DNA from: GCA-2725625 sp964574215
Lineage (GTDB): Bacteria; Pseudomonadota; Alphaproteobacteria; Rhodospirillales; UBA2165
NCBI GenBank assembly: GCA_964574215.1
Contig: CAZNLR010000023.1
Coordinates: 10,141-74,140 of the forward strand
Length of the DNA: 64,000 bases
Direction: 5' to 3'
The position numbers were made by a program, and so were the translations under genes. How positions within the stretch are numbered: the stretch's first letter is position 1; each line of letters starts with the position of its first letter. Below the pieces are notes generated by a model. It was given only the letters and a program-made list of their open reading frames with translations, was not told where the DNA came from and did no database searches. Shown in pieces: positions 52,787 to 61,322 of this stretch.

Positions 52787-53472
52787 TCAAGTCGGGTATC
52801 CTCCAGGTGCATCGGTTGTTCAAAGTCATCGTTCTTATTGCCTTTCCGGCCTTCCTCGTTTTATCACCCGCTGATACGATTGCCGCTTCCGGCGATGCCG
52901 CCAAGGGCCGGCAGGTCGCGGAACGGGAAAAGTGCCTGAATTGTCATGACAAAGCGGCCAGCTCTAAAAAACCCGCGGTCCCTTTTATCCGGGGGCAGCA
53001 TCAGAAGTATCTGGTCAAGCAATTACGCAGTTTCCGAGACAAAAAGCCCGTTACATCGGGCGGTTTCAAAGTGTCCGAACGTCGCAGCAGCAATATGAAA
53101 CATGCCATAGGCACCTTGTCCAATAGCGATATAAATAATGTCGCCGCATATTTAACCGATCTACCATGCCGGTCGTTTCCCGAAAACAAGGCTGATAAAA
53201 TTCGGAAGCTCCCGATCAAACCAGACCAGGTGGACGCTTGCGAACTCTGTCATGGTAAAATGGGCCGCAGTCCCTTCATCCAATACCCTAAAATTGCGGG
53301 TCAAAATGTCCATTACATGATCCGGCAGATGAAACTTTTGCGGCAGGCGGCAAAAAACCCCGAGAAGAATAACATCCGGTTTCACCGTACCATGGCCTCT
53401 CACGCCATCAATCTTTCGACCGAAAGTATCAGTGGTTTGGCCCGGTATTTTGCATCGCATAATTGCCGATGA
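52783..53472 (+). CDS. Dihaem cytochrome c (c4-like), periplasmic
   Basis: A 229-residue protein with a signal peptide (VIVLIAFPAFLVLS, cleaved near ASG). Two haem sites are present, CLNCH near residue 50 and CELCH near 150, in two similar domains, as in cytochrome c4. Axial Met candidates are SSNMKHA and FHRTMASHA. It overlaps the kinase-fusion gene by four bases and may be cotranscribed with the formate/nitrite transporter. It probably shuttles electrons to a terminal oxidase or reductase. Confidence 0.9.
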   Translation: MIKSGILQVHRLFKVIVLIAFPAFLVLSPADTIAASGDAAKGRQVAEREKCLNCHDKAASSKKPAVPFIRGQHQKYLVKQLRSFRDKKPVTSGGFKVSERRSSNMKHAIGTLSNSDINNVAAYLTDLPCRSFPENKADKIRKLPIKPDQVDACELCHGKMGRSPFIQYPKIAGQNVHYMIRQMKLLRQAAKNPEKNNIRFHRTMASHAINLSTESISGLARYFASHNCR

Positions 53473-53526
53473 TATTGAAACTAAAGAAAAAAAGTAGAAT
53501 TTTTACAAAACAATACACATTGATTC

Positions 53527-53542
53527 TTGTGATCTATATCAC
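53527..53542. promoter_or_regulatory. CRP/FNR-like inverted repeat upstream of the riboswitch
   Basis: TTGTGATCTATATCAC contains GTGAT-N4-ATCAC, and fits TGTGA-N6-TCAC of CRP sites. It lies about 70 bp before the first leader hairpin. Confidence 0.5.
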
Positions 53543-53599
53543 TGACGGGATATACGATATTTGGTAGGTTCTCCTGGAAGTTAGGAATTTACCTGAGGG

Positions 53600-53636
53600 C
53601 CCGAAGAAATTCGGGAGGAAATCCGGCGGGATTTCC
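53600..53636 (+). other. Two leader hairpins ahead of the riboswitch
   Basis: CCCGAA-GAAA-TTCGGG (53600-53615) and GGAAATCC-GGCG-GGATTTCC (53617-53636) are perfect small hairpins with no T run. They lie between the putative promoter region and the c-di-GMP motif. Confidence 0.6.
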
Positions 53637-53640
53637 GGTC

Positions 53641-53726
53641 CTCGAAATGGCAAACCGTCGGAAACGACGGGACGCAAAGTTACCGGCCTAACGTTCAATT
53701 TGCGTAATTGAACCAAGGCGGTCGAA
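53641..53726 (+). ncRNA. c-di-GMP-I (GEMM-I) riboswitch
   Basis: The core reads GGCAAACC (53649-53656), a stem GTCG/CGAC capped by a GAAA tetraloop (53657-53668), then GGGACGCAAAG (53669-53679) and CCGGCCTAA (53683-53691), all hallmarks of GEMM-I. A second arm follows, with GCCT pairing to AGGC around GTTCAATT/AATTGAAC and a CCTAA-type tetraloop receptor. A short closing stem TCGA (53642-53645) with TCGA (53722-53725) is possible. The flagellin start codon is about 20 bases after the aptamer, so translation control is likely. ON or OFF behaviour cannot be read. Confidence 0.9.
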
Positions 53727-53746
53727 CTATCGAAGGGAAAGTTAAC

Positions 53747-54580
53747 ATGGACGTCAATTTATCGAGCGCCATTCATTCGACGCTTTATTCGAGCCAGAAT
53801 ATTGCGGCGCTCACCGCGCGTACCCAGGAAAGAATTGCGACCGGTCAGCAGTATCAATCGCTGATCGACAATCCGCAGGCCGTTTCGGTTGCGCAGAGCC
53901 TGTCCAATCGCGCGTCGGACTTGCTGACCTTAAAGGACAATATCAGTCAAAGCGTCGGCAAGGTGGAAACGGCTCAGCTCGGTTTGGGGTATATCGAAGA
54001 AATTCTCAATCAATTGAAGGCGGTGTCGTTATCCCATGACGCCACGGATTCGGCCAGCGAACAGGCGGTGCTCAGCGATCAATTCGACGCCTTGAAGGAG
54101 CAGTTGAACAATCTGGTCCGCGATACATCGTACGGCGGCACCAATTTGATCGATGCCGCGCCCGATAGTCTGACCGTGGAGTTCAACGAGGACGGTTCCT
54201 CCGCCGTCACCATCGACGGCCAGGCGACGGATGCGGCGACGCTGGGAATCGTTATTACCGACGTCACCACCATCGACGCGGCGTTATCGCAGGTTCGGTC
54301 CACCTCGGAAACCCTGGGGTCCGACGCCAGTATCCTGTCGATCCGCGAGGAATTTACCGAAACTCTGGTCAATAATTTGGAAGAGGGTGAAGCCAAGCTG
54401 CTGGAAACCGATCTCAACGAGCAGGCGGCCAACGCCCTGTCGTTGGAGACCAGGACCCAGCTGTCTGCCGCCGCGACCAAAGTCACCGCCCAATCGGAGC
54501 GCGCCATCCTGCAACTGTTCTGCTCCGTCCTTCCCGTACAAGGTTCGCTTTTAACGCCACCCCTTGACGCCACCCCTTGA
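53747..54580 (+). CDS. Short flagellin-family protein
   Basis: A 277-residue protein starting at ATG 53747 with AAGGGA upstream. The N-terminal flagellin helices (ALTARTQERIATGQQYQSLI, GLGYIEEILNQLKAVSLS) and the C-terminal helix (DLNEQAANALSLETRTQL to ERAILQLF) are intact; only a short variable centre lies between. Flagellins normally stop at about ILQLF, but here the frame runs 19 residues further (CSVLPVQGS onward) into a 13-bp tandem repeat before stopping. No other flagellar gene is near. It is headed by a c-di-GMP riboswitch. Confidence 0.87.
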   Translation: MDVNLSSAIHSTLYSSQNIAALTARTQERIATGQQYQSLIDNPQAVSVAQSLSNRASDLLTLKDNISQSVGKVETAQLGLGYIEEILNQLKAVSLSHDATDSASEQAVLSDQFDALKEQLNNLVRDTSYGGTNLIDAAPDSLTVEFNEDGSSAVTIDGQATDAATLGIVITDVTTIDAALSQVRSTSETLGSDASILSIREEFTETLVNNLEEGEAKLLETDLNEQAANALSLETRTQLSAAATKVTAQSERAILQLFCSVLPVQGSLLTPPLDATP

Positions 54581-54592
54581 CGCCACCCCTTG
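54554..54592. repeat. 13-bp tandem repeat at the 3' end of the flagellin gene
   Basis: ACGCCACCCCTTG is present three times without change. The flagellin stop codon TGA (54578-54580) falls at the junction of units two and three. Confidence 0.95.
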
Positions 54593-54685
54593 ACGAATGG
54601 GACTTTTCTGCCAAATTAAGCTTTGACGGATGCCTAATTGGGTCCGCACCAAAACTGTAGCTCGCTCATTCGGAGGAGACTCGGC

Positions 54686-55153
54686 ATGACACGCCTTCCT
54701 ATTTTTGACAGCCCCCTGTTGCTGGGCTTCGATCATTTCGAACAGGTTCTGGACCGTGTGGTGAAAACCTCCGCCGAGGGTTATCCCCCGTACAATATTG
54801 AACAAACCGGTGAGGAGAATCTGCGTATCACTCTGGCGGTGGCCGGGTTCACCATGGATGATCTGGAGGTCACCACCGAGGACAATCAGTTGGTGATCCG
54901 GGGGCGGAATACCGCCGAGGACGATAACCGCATTTATCTGCACCGGGGCATTGCCGCCCGGCAGTTCCAACGGAGTTTCGTGCTTGCCGAGGGGATTGAG
55001 GTGACGTCGGCGCGCCTGGTGGACGGTCTGTTGCATGTGGATCTGTTCCGTCCCACGCCGGAACCGCAGATTAAGACCATCCGGATTGAAAAAGGATCAT
55101 CCAACGGCAAGGGACCGAACGCCAAGACCATTGATCTCGAAGCGGACAAATAA
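54686..55153 (+). CDS. Hsp20/alpha-crystallin small heat-shock protein
   Basis: A 155-residue IbpA-like chaperone that holds unfolding proteins. ATG at 54686 has GGAGGAG upstream; the longer frame to 54638 is leader. The alpha-crystallin domain spans about 35-130 (PPYNIEQTGEENLRITLAVAG through ARQFQRSFVLAEGIEV), and a C-terminal extension follows. A DUF1150 gene lies 27 bp downstream, the usual alphaproteobacterial pair. Confidence 0.94.
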   Translation: MTRLPIFDSPLLLGFDHFEQVLDRVVKTSAEGYPPYNIEQTGEENLRITLAVAGFTMDDLEVTTEDNQLVIRGRNTAEDDNRIYLHRGIAARQFQRSFVLAEGIEVTSARLVDGLLHVDLFRPTPEPQIKTIRIEKGSSNGKGPNAKTIDLEADK

Positions 55154-55180
55154 TGGAATTATCATCAAAAGGACCAACCG

Positions 55181-55435
55181 ATGACCAACTATGAAAAAAA
55201 TCGGGATAATACACCGATCGAATTAGACGGTGAATTTCAAGGCGTCCTGTCGGCGGCTGATCTGGCTTACCTCGGGTTGGACGAGATCGCCTATATCAAG
55301 CCGGTGTACGAGGACGGTGAAAATGTATTCGGTGTCTTCGCCGCCGACGGCGAGCCTTTGGCCAGCGCGCCGGATTTCGACCTCGCCTTCGCCATGGCCA
55401 TCCAGAACGATCTCTATCCCGTCTGCGTCAACTGA
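55181..55435 (+). CDS. DUF1150 family protein
   Basis: An 84-residue acidic protein with LAYLGLDEIAYIKPV, FGVFAADGEPLASA and FAMAIQNDLYPVCVN, the whole length matching the DUF1150 pattern. The function is not known. It follows the Hsp20 gene and is probably cotranscribed with it under heat-shock control. Confidence 0.93.
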   Translation: MTNYEKNRDNTPIELDGEFQGVLSAADLAYLGLDEIAYIKPVYEDGENVFGVFAADGEPLASAPDFDLAFAMAIQNDLYPVCVN

Positions 55436-55471
55436 CGGAGATTTTCCGCAAATAAATCCGTAGGGGGCTTC

Positions 55472-57022
55472 ATGGATTTGAATGATCTGCCGAATGTCCA
55501 CCCGACGGTTGTGCACATGCTGGCGGTAGCCGGTGAAATAGCCCCTCGATCCGAAGCTTTGGTTGCCGAGGAGCGCCGCCTCACTTACGCCCAATATGTA
55601 CGATGCGTCGGCGGCTTTGCCGCCGAACTTAAAACGCTGGGCGCCGGCCCGGACGAACGGGTGGCGATACTGTGCGGCAATTCGATCGAGATCGCTGTCG
55701 CCATGTTCGGCGTTCATGCCGCCCGTGCCCAGGCTGTTCCCGTAAACCCGACCTATACCTCCCGCGAATTGCGCCACATTCTCGCCGATGCGGCGCCGCA
55801 GATTGTGATTTTTGACGAGGAGATCAGGGACGTCGTAGAACCGCTGATGGCGGAAGTGGGCGTGTCTCATGGCATTATGGTCGGCGGCGCCAATGGCCGC
55901 CTATTGGACGCGTGGAAGGACGATGAATCGGCGCGGTTGCCCCTGCCGCTTCCGTCGCCGGATGATCTGGCGACGCTGCAATATACCGGCGGCACGACGG
56001 GTCTACCAAAAGGCGTCAACATCACGCACGCTCAGATGTCGATCAATATCAGCCAGCGCGAAATTTCCATTCCCACGGCGATGGACGATGAGACCATTAT
56101 TTGCGCGATGCCGTTGTTTCATGTTTTCGCGATTTCGGTTTGCCTGCACTTGGCGCCCTATTGCCGGGGGCGGTTGGTTATCCTGCCCCGTTACCGCCCC
56201 GATTTGGTGATCAGCGCCATAGAAAGGGAAAAGGCGACCTTGCTGCCGTTCGGCCCGACGATTTTCACCGGATTGCTGTCCTATGAAGGATTTACGACCG
56301 CCGATTTTTCATCGGTTAGAAGAGGAATATCTGGTTCCGCGCCGTTGCCCGAGGAAACACTCAGACAGTGGCAAAAATTGAAGGGCTTTCCCATTTTGGA
56401 GGGCTACGGGCAATCCGAGGCTGGACCTATTATCTGTATAAATTATGCCGACAAGGAAATTGTGCCCGGATCGGTTGGCCAAGCGTTGCCGCTGACCGAA
56501 ATCAGGATCGCAGATGTGGATTCCGGTGAGACTATTCGGGGCGCCGGTGAACAGGGTGAAATTTGTTTGCGGGGACCCCAGGTTATGTCCGGTTATCGCA
56601 ATCGGCCGGCAGAAACGGCGGCTGCGTTAAAGGATGGCTGGTTGCACACGGGTGATATCGGTGAGCTCGACGACGCGGGCAATCTTTACATCCGGGACCG
56701 CAAAAGGAATATGGCCCTGGTAGGCGGCTACAATGTCTATCCGAGGGAGATCGACGAAGTTCTTTACGCCCACCCGGAAATTCGCGAGGCTGCCTCGGTC
56801 GGCATTCCCGACGACTACAGGGGCGAGATTATTGCCGCCCATGTGATTCCGGATAAAGACAGCACCGTCACAACAGAGTTGTTGCTCGACTACTGCCGCG
56901 CCAATCTCGCGAAAAACTAGGTGCCGGCACGTCTAGAAATCGTCGGTGAGATTCCGAAAACATCCGTTGGAAAAATTGACAAGCAGGCGTTACGGCAGAA
57001 AATCATCCGCAACAAATCATAG
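55472..57022 (+). pseudogene. Acyl-CoA synthetase interrupted by an in-frame amber codon
   Basis: An adenylate-forming ligase. A3 (LQYTGGTTGLPKGVNIT), A5 (LEGYGQSEAGP), A7 (WLHTGDIGELD) and A8 (RDRKRNMALVGGYNVYPREIDE) are intact. The frame stops at TAG 56918-56920 after ANLAKN. The same frame continues at once with VPARLEIVGEIPKTSVGK to a TAG at 57020-57022, which is the conserved C-terminus carrying the catalytic Lys (TSVGK). Without it adenylation is lost, so the gene is inactive, read through or affected by a base error (AAG to TAG). The full length would be 516 residues. Confidence 0.85.
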
Positions 57023-57037
57023 AACATATAAACGGGA

Positions 57038-57502
57038 TCAGGCCGCGCGGTTTGAGCTTTGTTCGATCAACAGGGCGTAGAGCGCTTCAGGGCTTTCCGA
57101 ACCGCGCAGTTTTTCGCACACGGTTTTATCTCTCAGCAGGCGCGAGACCCTCGCCAGGGCTTTGAGGTGGTCGGCGCCCGCCGATTCCGGCGCCAACAAA
57201 AGAAAAATCAGATCGACAGGCCGCTCGTCAATGGAATCGAATTCGACGGGCCGTTCCAGCCTGGCAAAAATGCCGTGAAGTTTTTCGAGGGTTTCAAGCT
57301 TTCCATGGGGGATGGCGATACCGTCGCCCACACCAGTGGTGCCCAGCTTCTCACGCTCGAGCAGGATATCGAAAATATCCCGTTCCTCGTGCTCAATCAG
57401 ACCGGCGATATGTTTCGCCAGTTCCTGCAACGCCTGTTTCTTACTCGATACTTTGAGATTGGCGATGACGCTATCAGGAGTTATGAGATCGGAAAGTTCC
57501 AT
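57038..57502 (-). CDS. ptsN: PTS IIA-like nitrogen regulatory protein
   Basis: A 154-residue EIIA-Ntr protein of the regulatory phosphotransferase system, which links nitrogen, carbon and potassium status rather than moving sugars. The phosphorylated His is in GIAIPHGKLETL near residue 66. It lies downstream of rpoN as in most proteobacteria, but the hpf gene usually found between them is absent; the 282 bp between hold no gene I can see. Confidence 0.95.
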   Translation of the reverse strand: MELSDLITPDSVIANLKVSSKKQALQELAKHIAGLIEHEERDIFDILLEREKLGTTGVGDGIAIPHGKLETLEKLHGIFARLERPVEFDSIDERPVDLIFLLLAPESAGADHLKALARVSRLLRDKTVCEKLRGSESPEALYALLIEQSSNRAA

Positions 57503-57784
57503 GTATTTTTATTTTTTACGCTGTTCGTCGATTACAAATTTGAATTTGAGCCTTCACCGGTGAATAGAAAAACCTATTCGTCAAATCATCGGCTTCGCCG
57601 GACAACCCGCTGCGCCCTAAAAAATTCAGTAGAACCGGGCGGAGAATGTAAGCCTTTTAATGTTTTGGGTACCCTTTATCTATCGGGCGGGCCGGAAGTT
57701 AGTGCCGTGGAGCTCAACTGTCAAGGTGGATATGCAAATGTTTCTGATTGAATTTATCTAAATTCTTTCAACCGGTCGATGCCA

Positions 57785-59323
57785 TTACACCATGGCGCGC
57801 CTTTTTTCGCGGCGGCGCTGGACCGAAGAAGGAATTTTCATGGCTTCCCGGTATTTGGCGACCGTCCGCCGGGCAATATCGATACCGTCATTGTTAAGCA
57901 AATCGACCAGTTTATCGTCCGAAAGAATGGCGTCGGGCGGTTCTTCGTCGATCAGCAGCTTGATGCGGTGACGAACGGCTTCGGCCGAATGCGCCGCACC
58001 GCCATCGGTCGAACTTATGGCCGTGGTGAAGAAATATTTAAGCTCGTAAATGCCCCGGGGCGTGTTGATGTATTTGTTGGACGTCACCCGGCTGACCGTG
58101 CTTTCGTGCATTTCAATTTCTTCGGCAATGTCCCTCAATACCAACGGTTTGAGATGCTCTACGCCATGGGTAAAAAAGGCGTCCTGCTGGCTGACGATCT
58201 CGGTGGCTACCTTGAGGATGGTCGTCGCCCTTTGATGCAGTGATTTCACCAGCCAGTTGGCCGTTTGCAGTTTTTCCGTGACATACTGCTTTTCCTCCTT
58301 GGTCCGGACGGACCGGCTGATCTCGGCATAATACTGGTTGTTGACCAGGACCCGGGGCAAGGTGTCGCTGTTAAGCTCGACAATCCACTTTCCTTCGGCG
58401 CCGGTTCTCATATTGACGTCCGGCGTTACCGGCTGGGCGATGATCTGGTCGAAGGCTTCGGCGGGTTTGTGGCTCAGGGCCCAGATTTCGTCGATCATGT
58501 CTTTGATATCTTCGAGATCGACATGGCAGAGCTTCGCCAGGGCCTTGTAGTCGTGACGCTTTAGCAATTCGATATTTTCGAGCAATGTCGCCATGGCCGG
58601 GTCGTACCGGTCTTTCTCGCGCAATTGGATGGCCCAGCATTCCGCCAGATCGCGGGCGAAAATGCCCGGCGGATCGAGACGTTGGAGCTTTTTGAGTACA
58701 GCTTCGGCCCGGTCCATGCTGCATCCGAGACGCTCCGCCGATAGTTCCAGTTCATTGGGAATCCGGCCCGCTTCGTCCAGTTGGTCCAGGAGATGGACGG
58801 CAATAATTTTGTCCGTGGGATCGGGCAGATCAATTTGAATCTGGTCCAACAGATGATCGCGCAGAGAGACATCCTGGGTCAGTGTGTTTTCCAGCGAATA
58901 TTCGCTTTGTTCGAACCGGCTGTTGCCGCCGCTGCCCCAGTCGCCGAAGGCGCTTTCACCGCTGCTGGCGCCGGCGGATGCCGCAGCCTCAGGGGATTTT
59001 TCAGTATCCCAGACATTGTCGTAGGAATCCATGTCGAGGGCGTTGACCTGTTCCTCGGTGACGTGTTCTGCTTTATCCAGATCGATCGCTTCCAGCGCTT
59101 CCGTGTTTTCGCCGTCGGTGCCGTCACTTTCCGCCCCACCCGATTCGGACTCACCGGCGCTACTGTCATCCCGTTCCAGCATGGGATTTTCTGACAGTTC
59201 GTTCTCGACGAATTCGCGCAGTTCGATATGAGAAAATTGCAACAGCTTGATGGCCTGTTGCAATTGTGGGGTCATCACCAGGGACTGGCTGTGTCTAAGT
59301 TCTAATCTTGGTGTGAGCGCCAT
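57785..59323 (-). CDS. rpoN: RNA polymerase sigma-54 factor
   Basis: 512 residues. Region I is Gln/Leu-rich (QSLVMTPQLQQAIKLLQFSHIEL) and contacts enhancer-binding activators. Region II is acidic with many Glu and Ser (about 50-125). The core-binding and HTH regions follow (MHESTVSRVTSNKYINTPRG). The RpoN box is the C-terminal ARRTVAKYREAMKIPSS. It follows lptB and precedes ptsN on the minus strand. Confidence 0.97.
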   Translation of the reverse strand: MALTPRLELRHSQSLVMTPQLQQAIKLLQFSHIELREFVENELSENPMLERDDSSAGESESGGAESDGTDGENTEALEAIDLDKAEHVTEEQVNALDMDSYDNVWDTEKSPEAAASAGASSGESAFGDWGSGGNSRFEQSEYSLENTLTQDVSLRDHLLDQIQIDLPDPTDKIIAVHLLDQLDEAGRIPNELELSAERLGCSMDRAEAVLKKLQRLDPPGIFARDLAECWAIQLREKDRYDPAMATLLENIELLKRHDYKALAKLCHVDLEDIKDMIDEIWALSHKPAEAFDQIIAQPVTPDVNMRTGAEGKWIVELNSDTLPRVLVNNQYYAEISRSVRTKEEKQYVTEKLQTANWLVKSLHQRATTILKVATEIVSQQDAFFTHGVEHLKPLVLRDIAEEIEMHESTVSRVTSNKYINTPRGIYELKYFFTTAISSTDGGAAHSAEAVRHRIKLLIDEEPPDAILSDDKLVDLLNNDGIDIARRTVAKYREAMKIPSSVQRRREKRRAMV

Positions 59324-59350
59324 ATCTCGCTTGCTGTCCCGGGGACCGGA

Positions 59351-60151
59351 TCAGAGACTGAACCGATCGCCCAAATAGACCCGCCGCACGTCCTCGTTGC
59401 CGACGATGTCGTCGGGCGTGCCTTCCATCAGCACCATACCGTCATGGATAATGTAGGCGCGGTCGATGATGTCCAGGGTGTCCCGGACATTGTGATCGGT
59501 GATCAATACGCCGATTCCGCGGTCTTTGAGGTGGGCGATCAATTCGCGGATGTCGGTGACGGCGATAGGATCAATTCCGGCCAGCGGTTCATCCAGCAGA
59601 ATAAAGTGCGGCCGCGAGGCCAATGCCCGGGCAATTTCAACGCGGCGTCTTTCACCGCCCGACAAGGCCAGCGCCGGGGTCCGCCGTAAATGGGTAATGG
59701 AGAACTCCGCCAGCAAAGCTTCAAGCACGGCATCCCGGCGTTCTTTGGATTTTTCCACCACTTCAAGGACGGCGCGGATATTATTCTCCACCGTCAGGCC
59801 GCGGAAGATCGAGGCCTCCTGGGGTAAATAGCCGATACCCTGGCGCGCCCGCCGGTACATGGGCAGATCGGTGACATCCTGGCCGTCCAGCACGATGGTG
59901 CCGTAATCGGGGGCGATTAGTCCGGTTATGAGATAAAAACAGGTGGTTTTACCGGCGCCGTTGGGGCCCAACAGACCCACCACTTCGCCCCGCTGAATAT
60001 TCAGGGATACGCCACGGACAACCGGCCTTTTGTCGAATCGTTTACCGAGATTATCCGCCGCCAAACCGCGAAAATTTTCGGCAACCAACCGTGGCCCGCC
60101 GGGCTGGTTATCTTGATTAGTATGCTGATCGGAATTGTTGTTTTCGTTCAT
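59351..60151 (-). CDS. lptB: LPS export ABC transporter ATP-binding protein
   Basis: Powers LptB2FG extraction of lipopolysaccharide from the inner membrane. It is 266 residues with an N-terminal hydrophilic extension of about 25. Walker A LLGPNGAGKTTCFYL, Q-loop YLPQEASIFRGL, signature LSGGERRRVEIARAL, Walker B FILLDEPLAGID and switch His ITDHNVRDT are all present. It lies between rpoN and lptA; the palindromic element copy 2 fills the gap to lptA. Confidence 0.97.
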   Translation of the reverse strand: MNENNNSDQHTNQDNQPGGPRLVAENFRGLAADNLGKRFDKRPVVRGVSLNIQRGEVVGLLGPNGAGKTTCFYLITGLIAPDYGTIVLDGQDVTDLPMYRRARQGIGYLPQEASIFRGLTVENNIRAVLEVVEKSKERRDAVLEALLAEFSITHLRRTPALALSGGERRRVEIARALASRPHFILLDEPLAGIDPIAVTDIRELIAHLKDRGIGVLITDHNVRDTLDIIDRAYIIHDGMVLMEGTPDDIVGNEDVRRVYLGDRFSL

Positions 60152-60464
60152 GCAAAATCTATACCCGTTTTACCGGGATGATAAAAGTCTTTGATTACCT
60201 ATCGATTAATTTTTGTGGATTTTTTGGTGTTTATTAACCCCTCAGACGCCGGGCATTTGCTCCGCTTTCTTGGCTCACGCGCCATCAGGCGCGGCGCGCA
60301 GTCGCGCTTGCCAAAGTTAAAAAGGAACTTTGGATTGAAGTTTTAATTGGCGAGAATTAATTCCAAAAGTCATTTAGACTTTTGGCAAGCACGACTGCGC
60401 GCCGGCGCTGATGCGCCGTAAGCCAAGGATTCGGAGAATCCGCCCGGCGTCAGAGAGGCAATAA
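60152..60464. other. lptA-lptB intergenic region
   Basis: 313 bp without a gene. Nearly all of it from 60238 is the palindromic element; the rest is an AT-rich leader of lptB with no clear further signal. Confidence 0.8.
60238..60460. repeat. Palindromic intergenic element, copy 2
   Basis: Arms match copy 1 at about 75-85 percent by eye (for example CGCGCCATCAGGCGCGGCGC and GGCGCTGATGCGCCGTAAGC). The core carries the same two small hairpins, but in reverse-complement order relative to copy 1, so the element lies in the opposite orientation. It separates lptA from lptB, which are usually close together. Confidence 0.85.
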
Positions 60465-61310
60465 TTAAGGCCGATGCGGCGCGAGAATTCCCCGGACCCG
60501 TTTCTTCTTCTTGGTGCCGCCGGGTTTGGTCAGCAGGCGGCTGACGCCCGTATTCAGATTAATTTTGGCCTGATCACCGGTCAGTTGGTTCTCGCCGCGG
60601 GTGATACGGACATTGCCGGTCAGGGTGGCGATACCGGAATCGATATCGTAGATGCCCCGGTCGGCCCGCACCGTATCCTGTTGGGTGACGATCAAGACCC
60701 GGTCGAATGCTTGGACGCGAAAGATCTTGGTTTTACCTTTTTTGTCCCGCCGGAACTGAGCCGTCAGAATATCGGAGCGGATGGTTTTACCTTCGTGGGA
60801 GGCGGTCGCGTTCCCTCTGGCGACGGCCATCAGCTTGGTTTCGTAATATTCCATTTGCCGGGTGGCCGAAATGATATCCGCGCCGGTCCGGTATACGACT
60901 TTTTTTCCGGTCACCATCAGGATCGCTTTTTGCAGATCGTAGACGGCGGCCTGCCCGGTCAGCGTATCGGTCGGCGAGGCGATTTTAACGCCGCCTTCCG
61001 CATCCAGCCGGGTCAGATCGGAGCCGCCGCCCTGACTTTTCTGATAAAAGGCCCGCAACACCTGGGCGGAAACACTGACACTGCCGCGGGTGGCCTTGGC
61101 GTTGCCCTGAGCGATCAAGACTTCATTGCCGCGCTGCCATTCGATGCCGTCATCGGCGAAAATTTCAATCGGCTTGCTTTTATCACCGCTGGCCAGATTG
61201 AGGGCCTGCGCGCCCGCCGTGCCGCTCATACCACCTACCAGAGAGGTGAACAAAACGGCCAGTACATAAGGCCGAACCAAAACGAATTTTACGTTCCTGC
61301 GATTGGTCAT
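60465..61310 (-). CDS. lptA: LPS transport periplasmic protein LptA-like
   Basis: A 281-residue periplasmic bridge protein with an OstA-type beta-jellyroll. The signal peptide covers about 1-34 (VLAVLFTSLVGGMSGTAGAQA). The domain follows from KPIEIFADDGIEWQRGNEVL with repeats of the form GNAKATRGS, DTLTGQAAVYDL and GNVRITRGENQLTGDQ. The C-terminus is basic (GGTKKKKRVRG). It follows lptC by 12 bp. Confidence 0.93.
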   Translation of the reverse strand: MTNRRNVKFVLVRPYVLAVLFTSLVGGMSGTAGAQALNLASGDKSKPIEIFADDGIEWQRGNEVLIAQGNAKATRGSVSVSAQVLRAFYQKSQGGGSDLTRLDAEGGVKIASPTDTLTGQAAVYDLQKAILMVTGKKVVYRTGADIISATRQMEYYETKLMAVARGNATASHEGKTIRSDILTAQFRRDKKGKTKIFRVQAFDRVLIVTQQDTVRADRGIYDIDSGIATLTGNVRITRGENQLTGDQAKINLNTGVSRLLTKPGGTKKKKRVRGILAPHRP

Positions 61311-61322
61311 TTCGTTTTAATC

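Noticed and set aside
56918..56920. Amber codon read as pyrrolysine
   Set aside because: No pyrrolysine genes are in view, the residue in relatives is a common one, and other genes here end normally at TAG.
57059..57751. 230-codon open frame on the plus strand across ptsN and its leader
   Set aside because: It is antisense to a clear ptsN gene and resembles no protein family.
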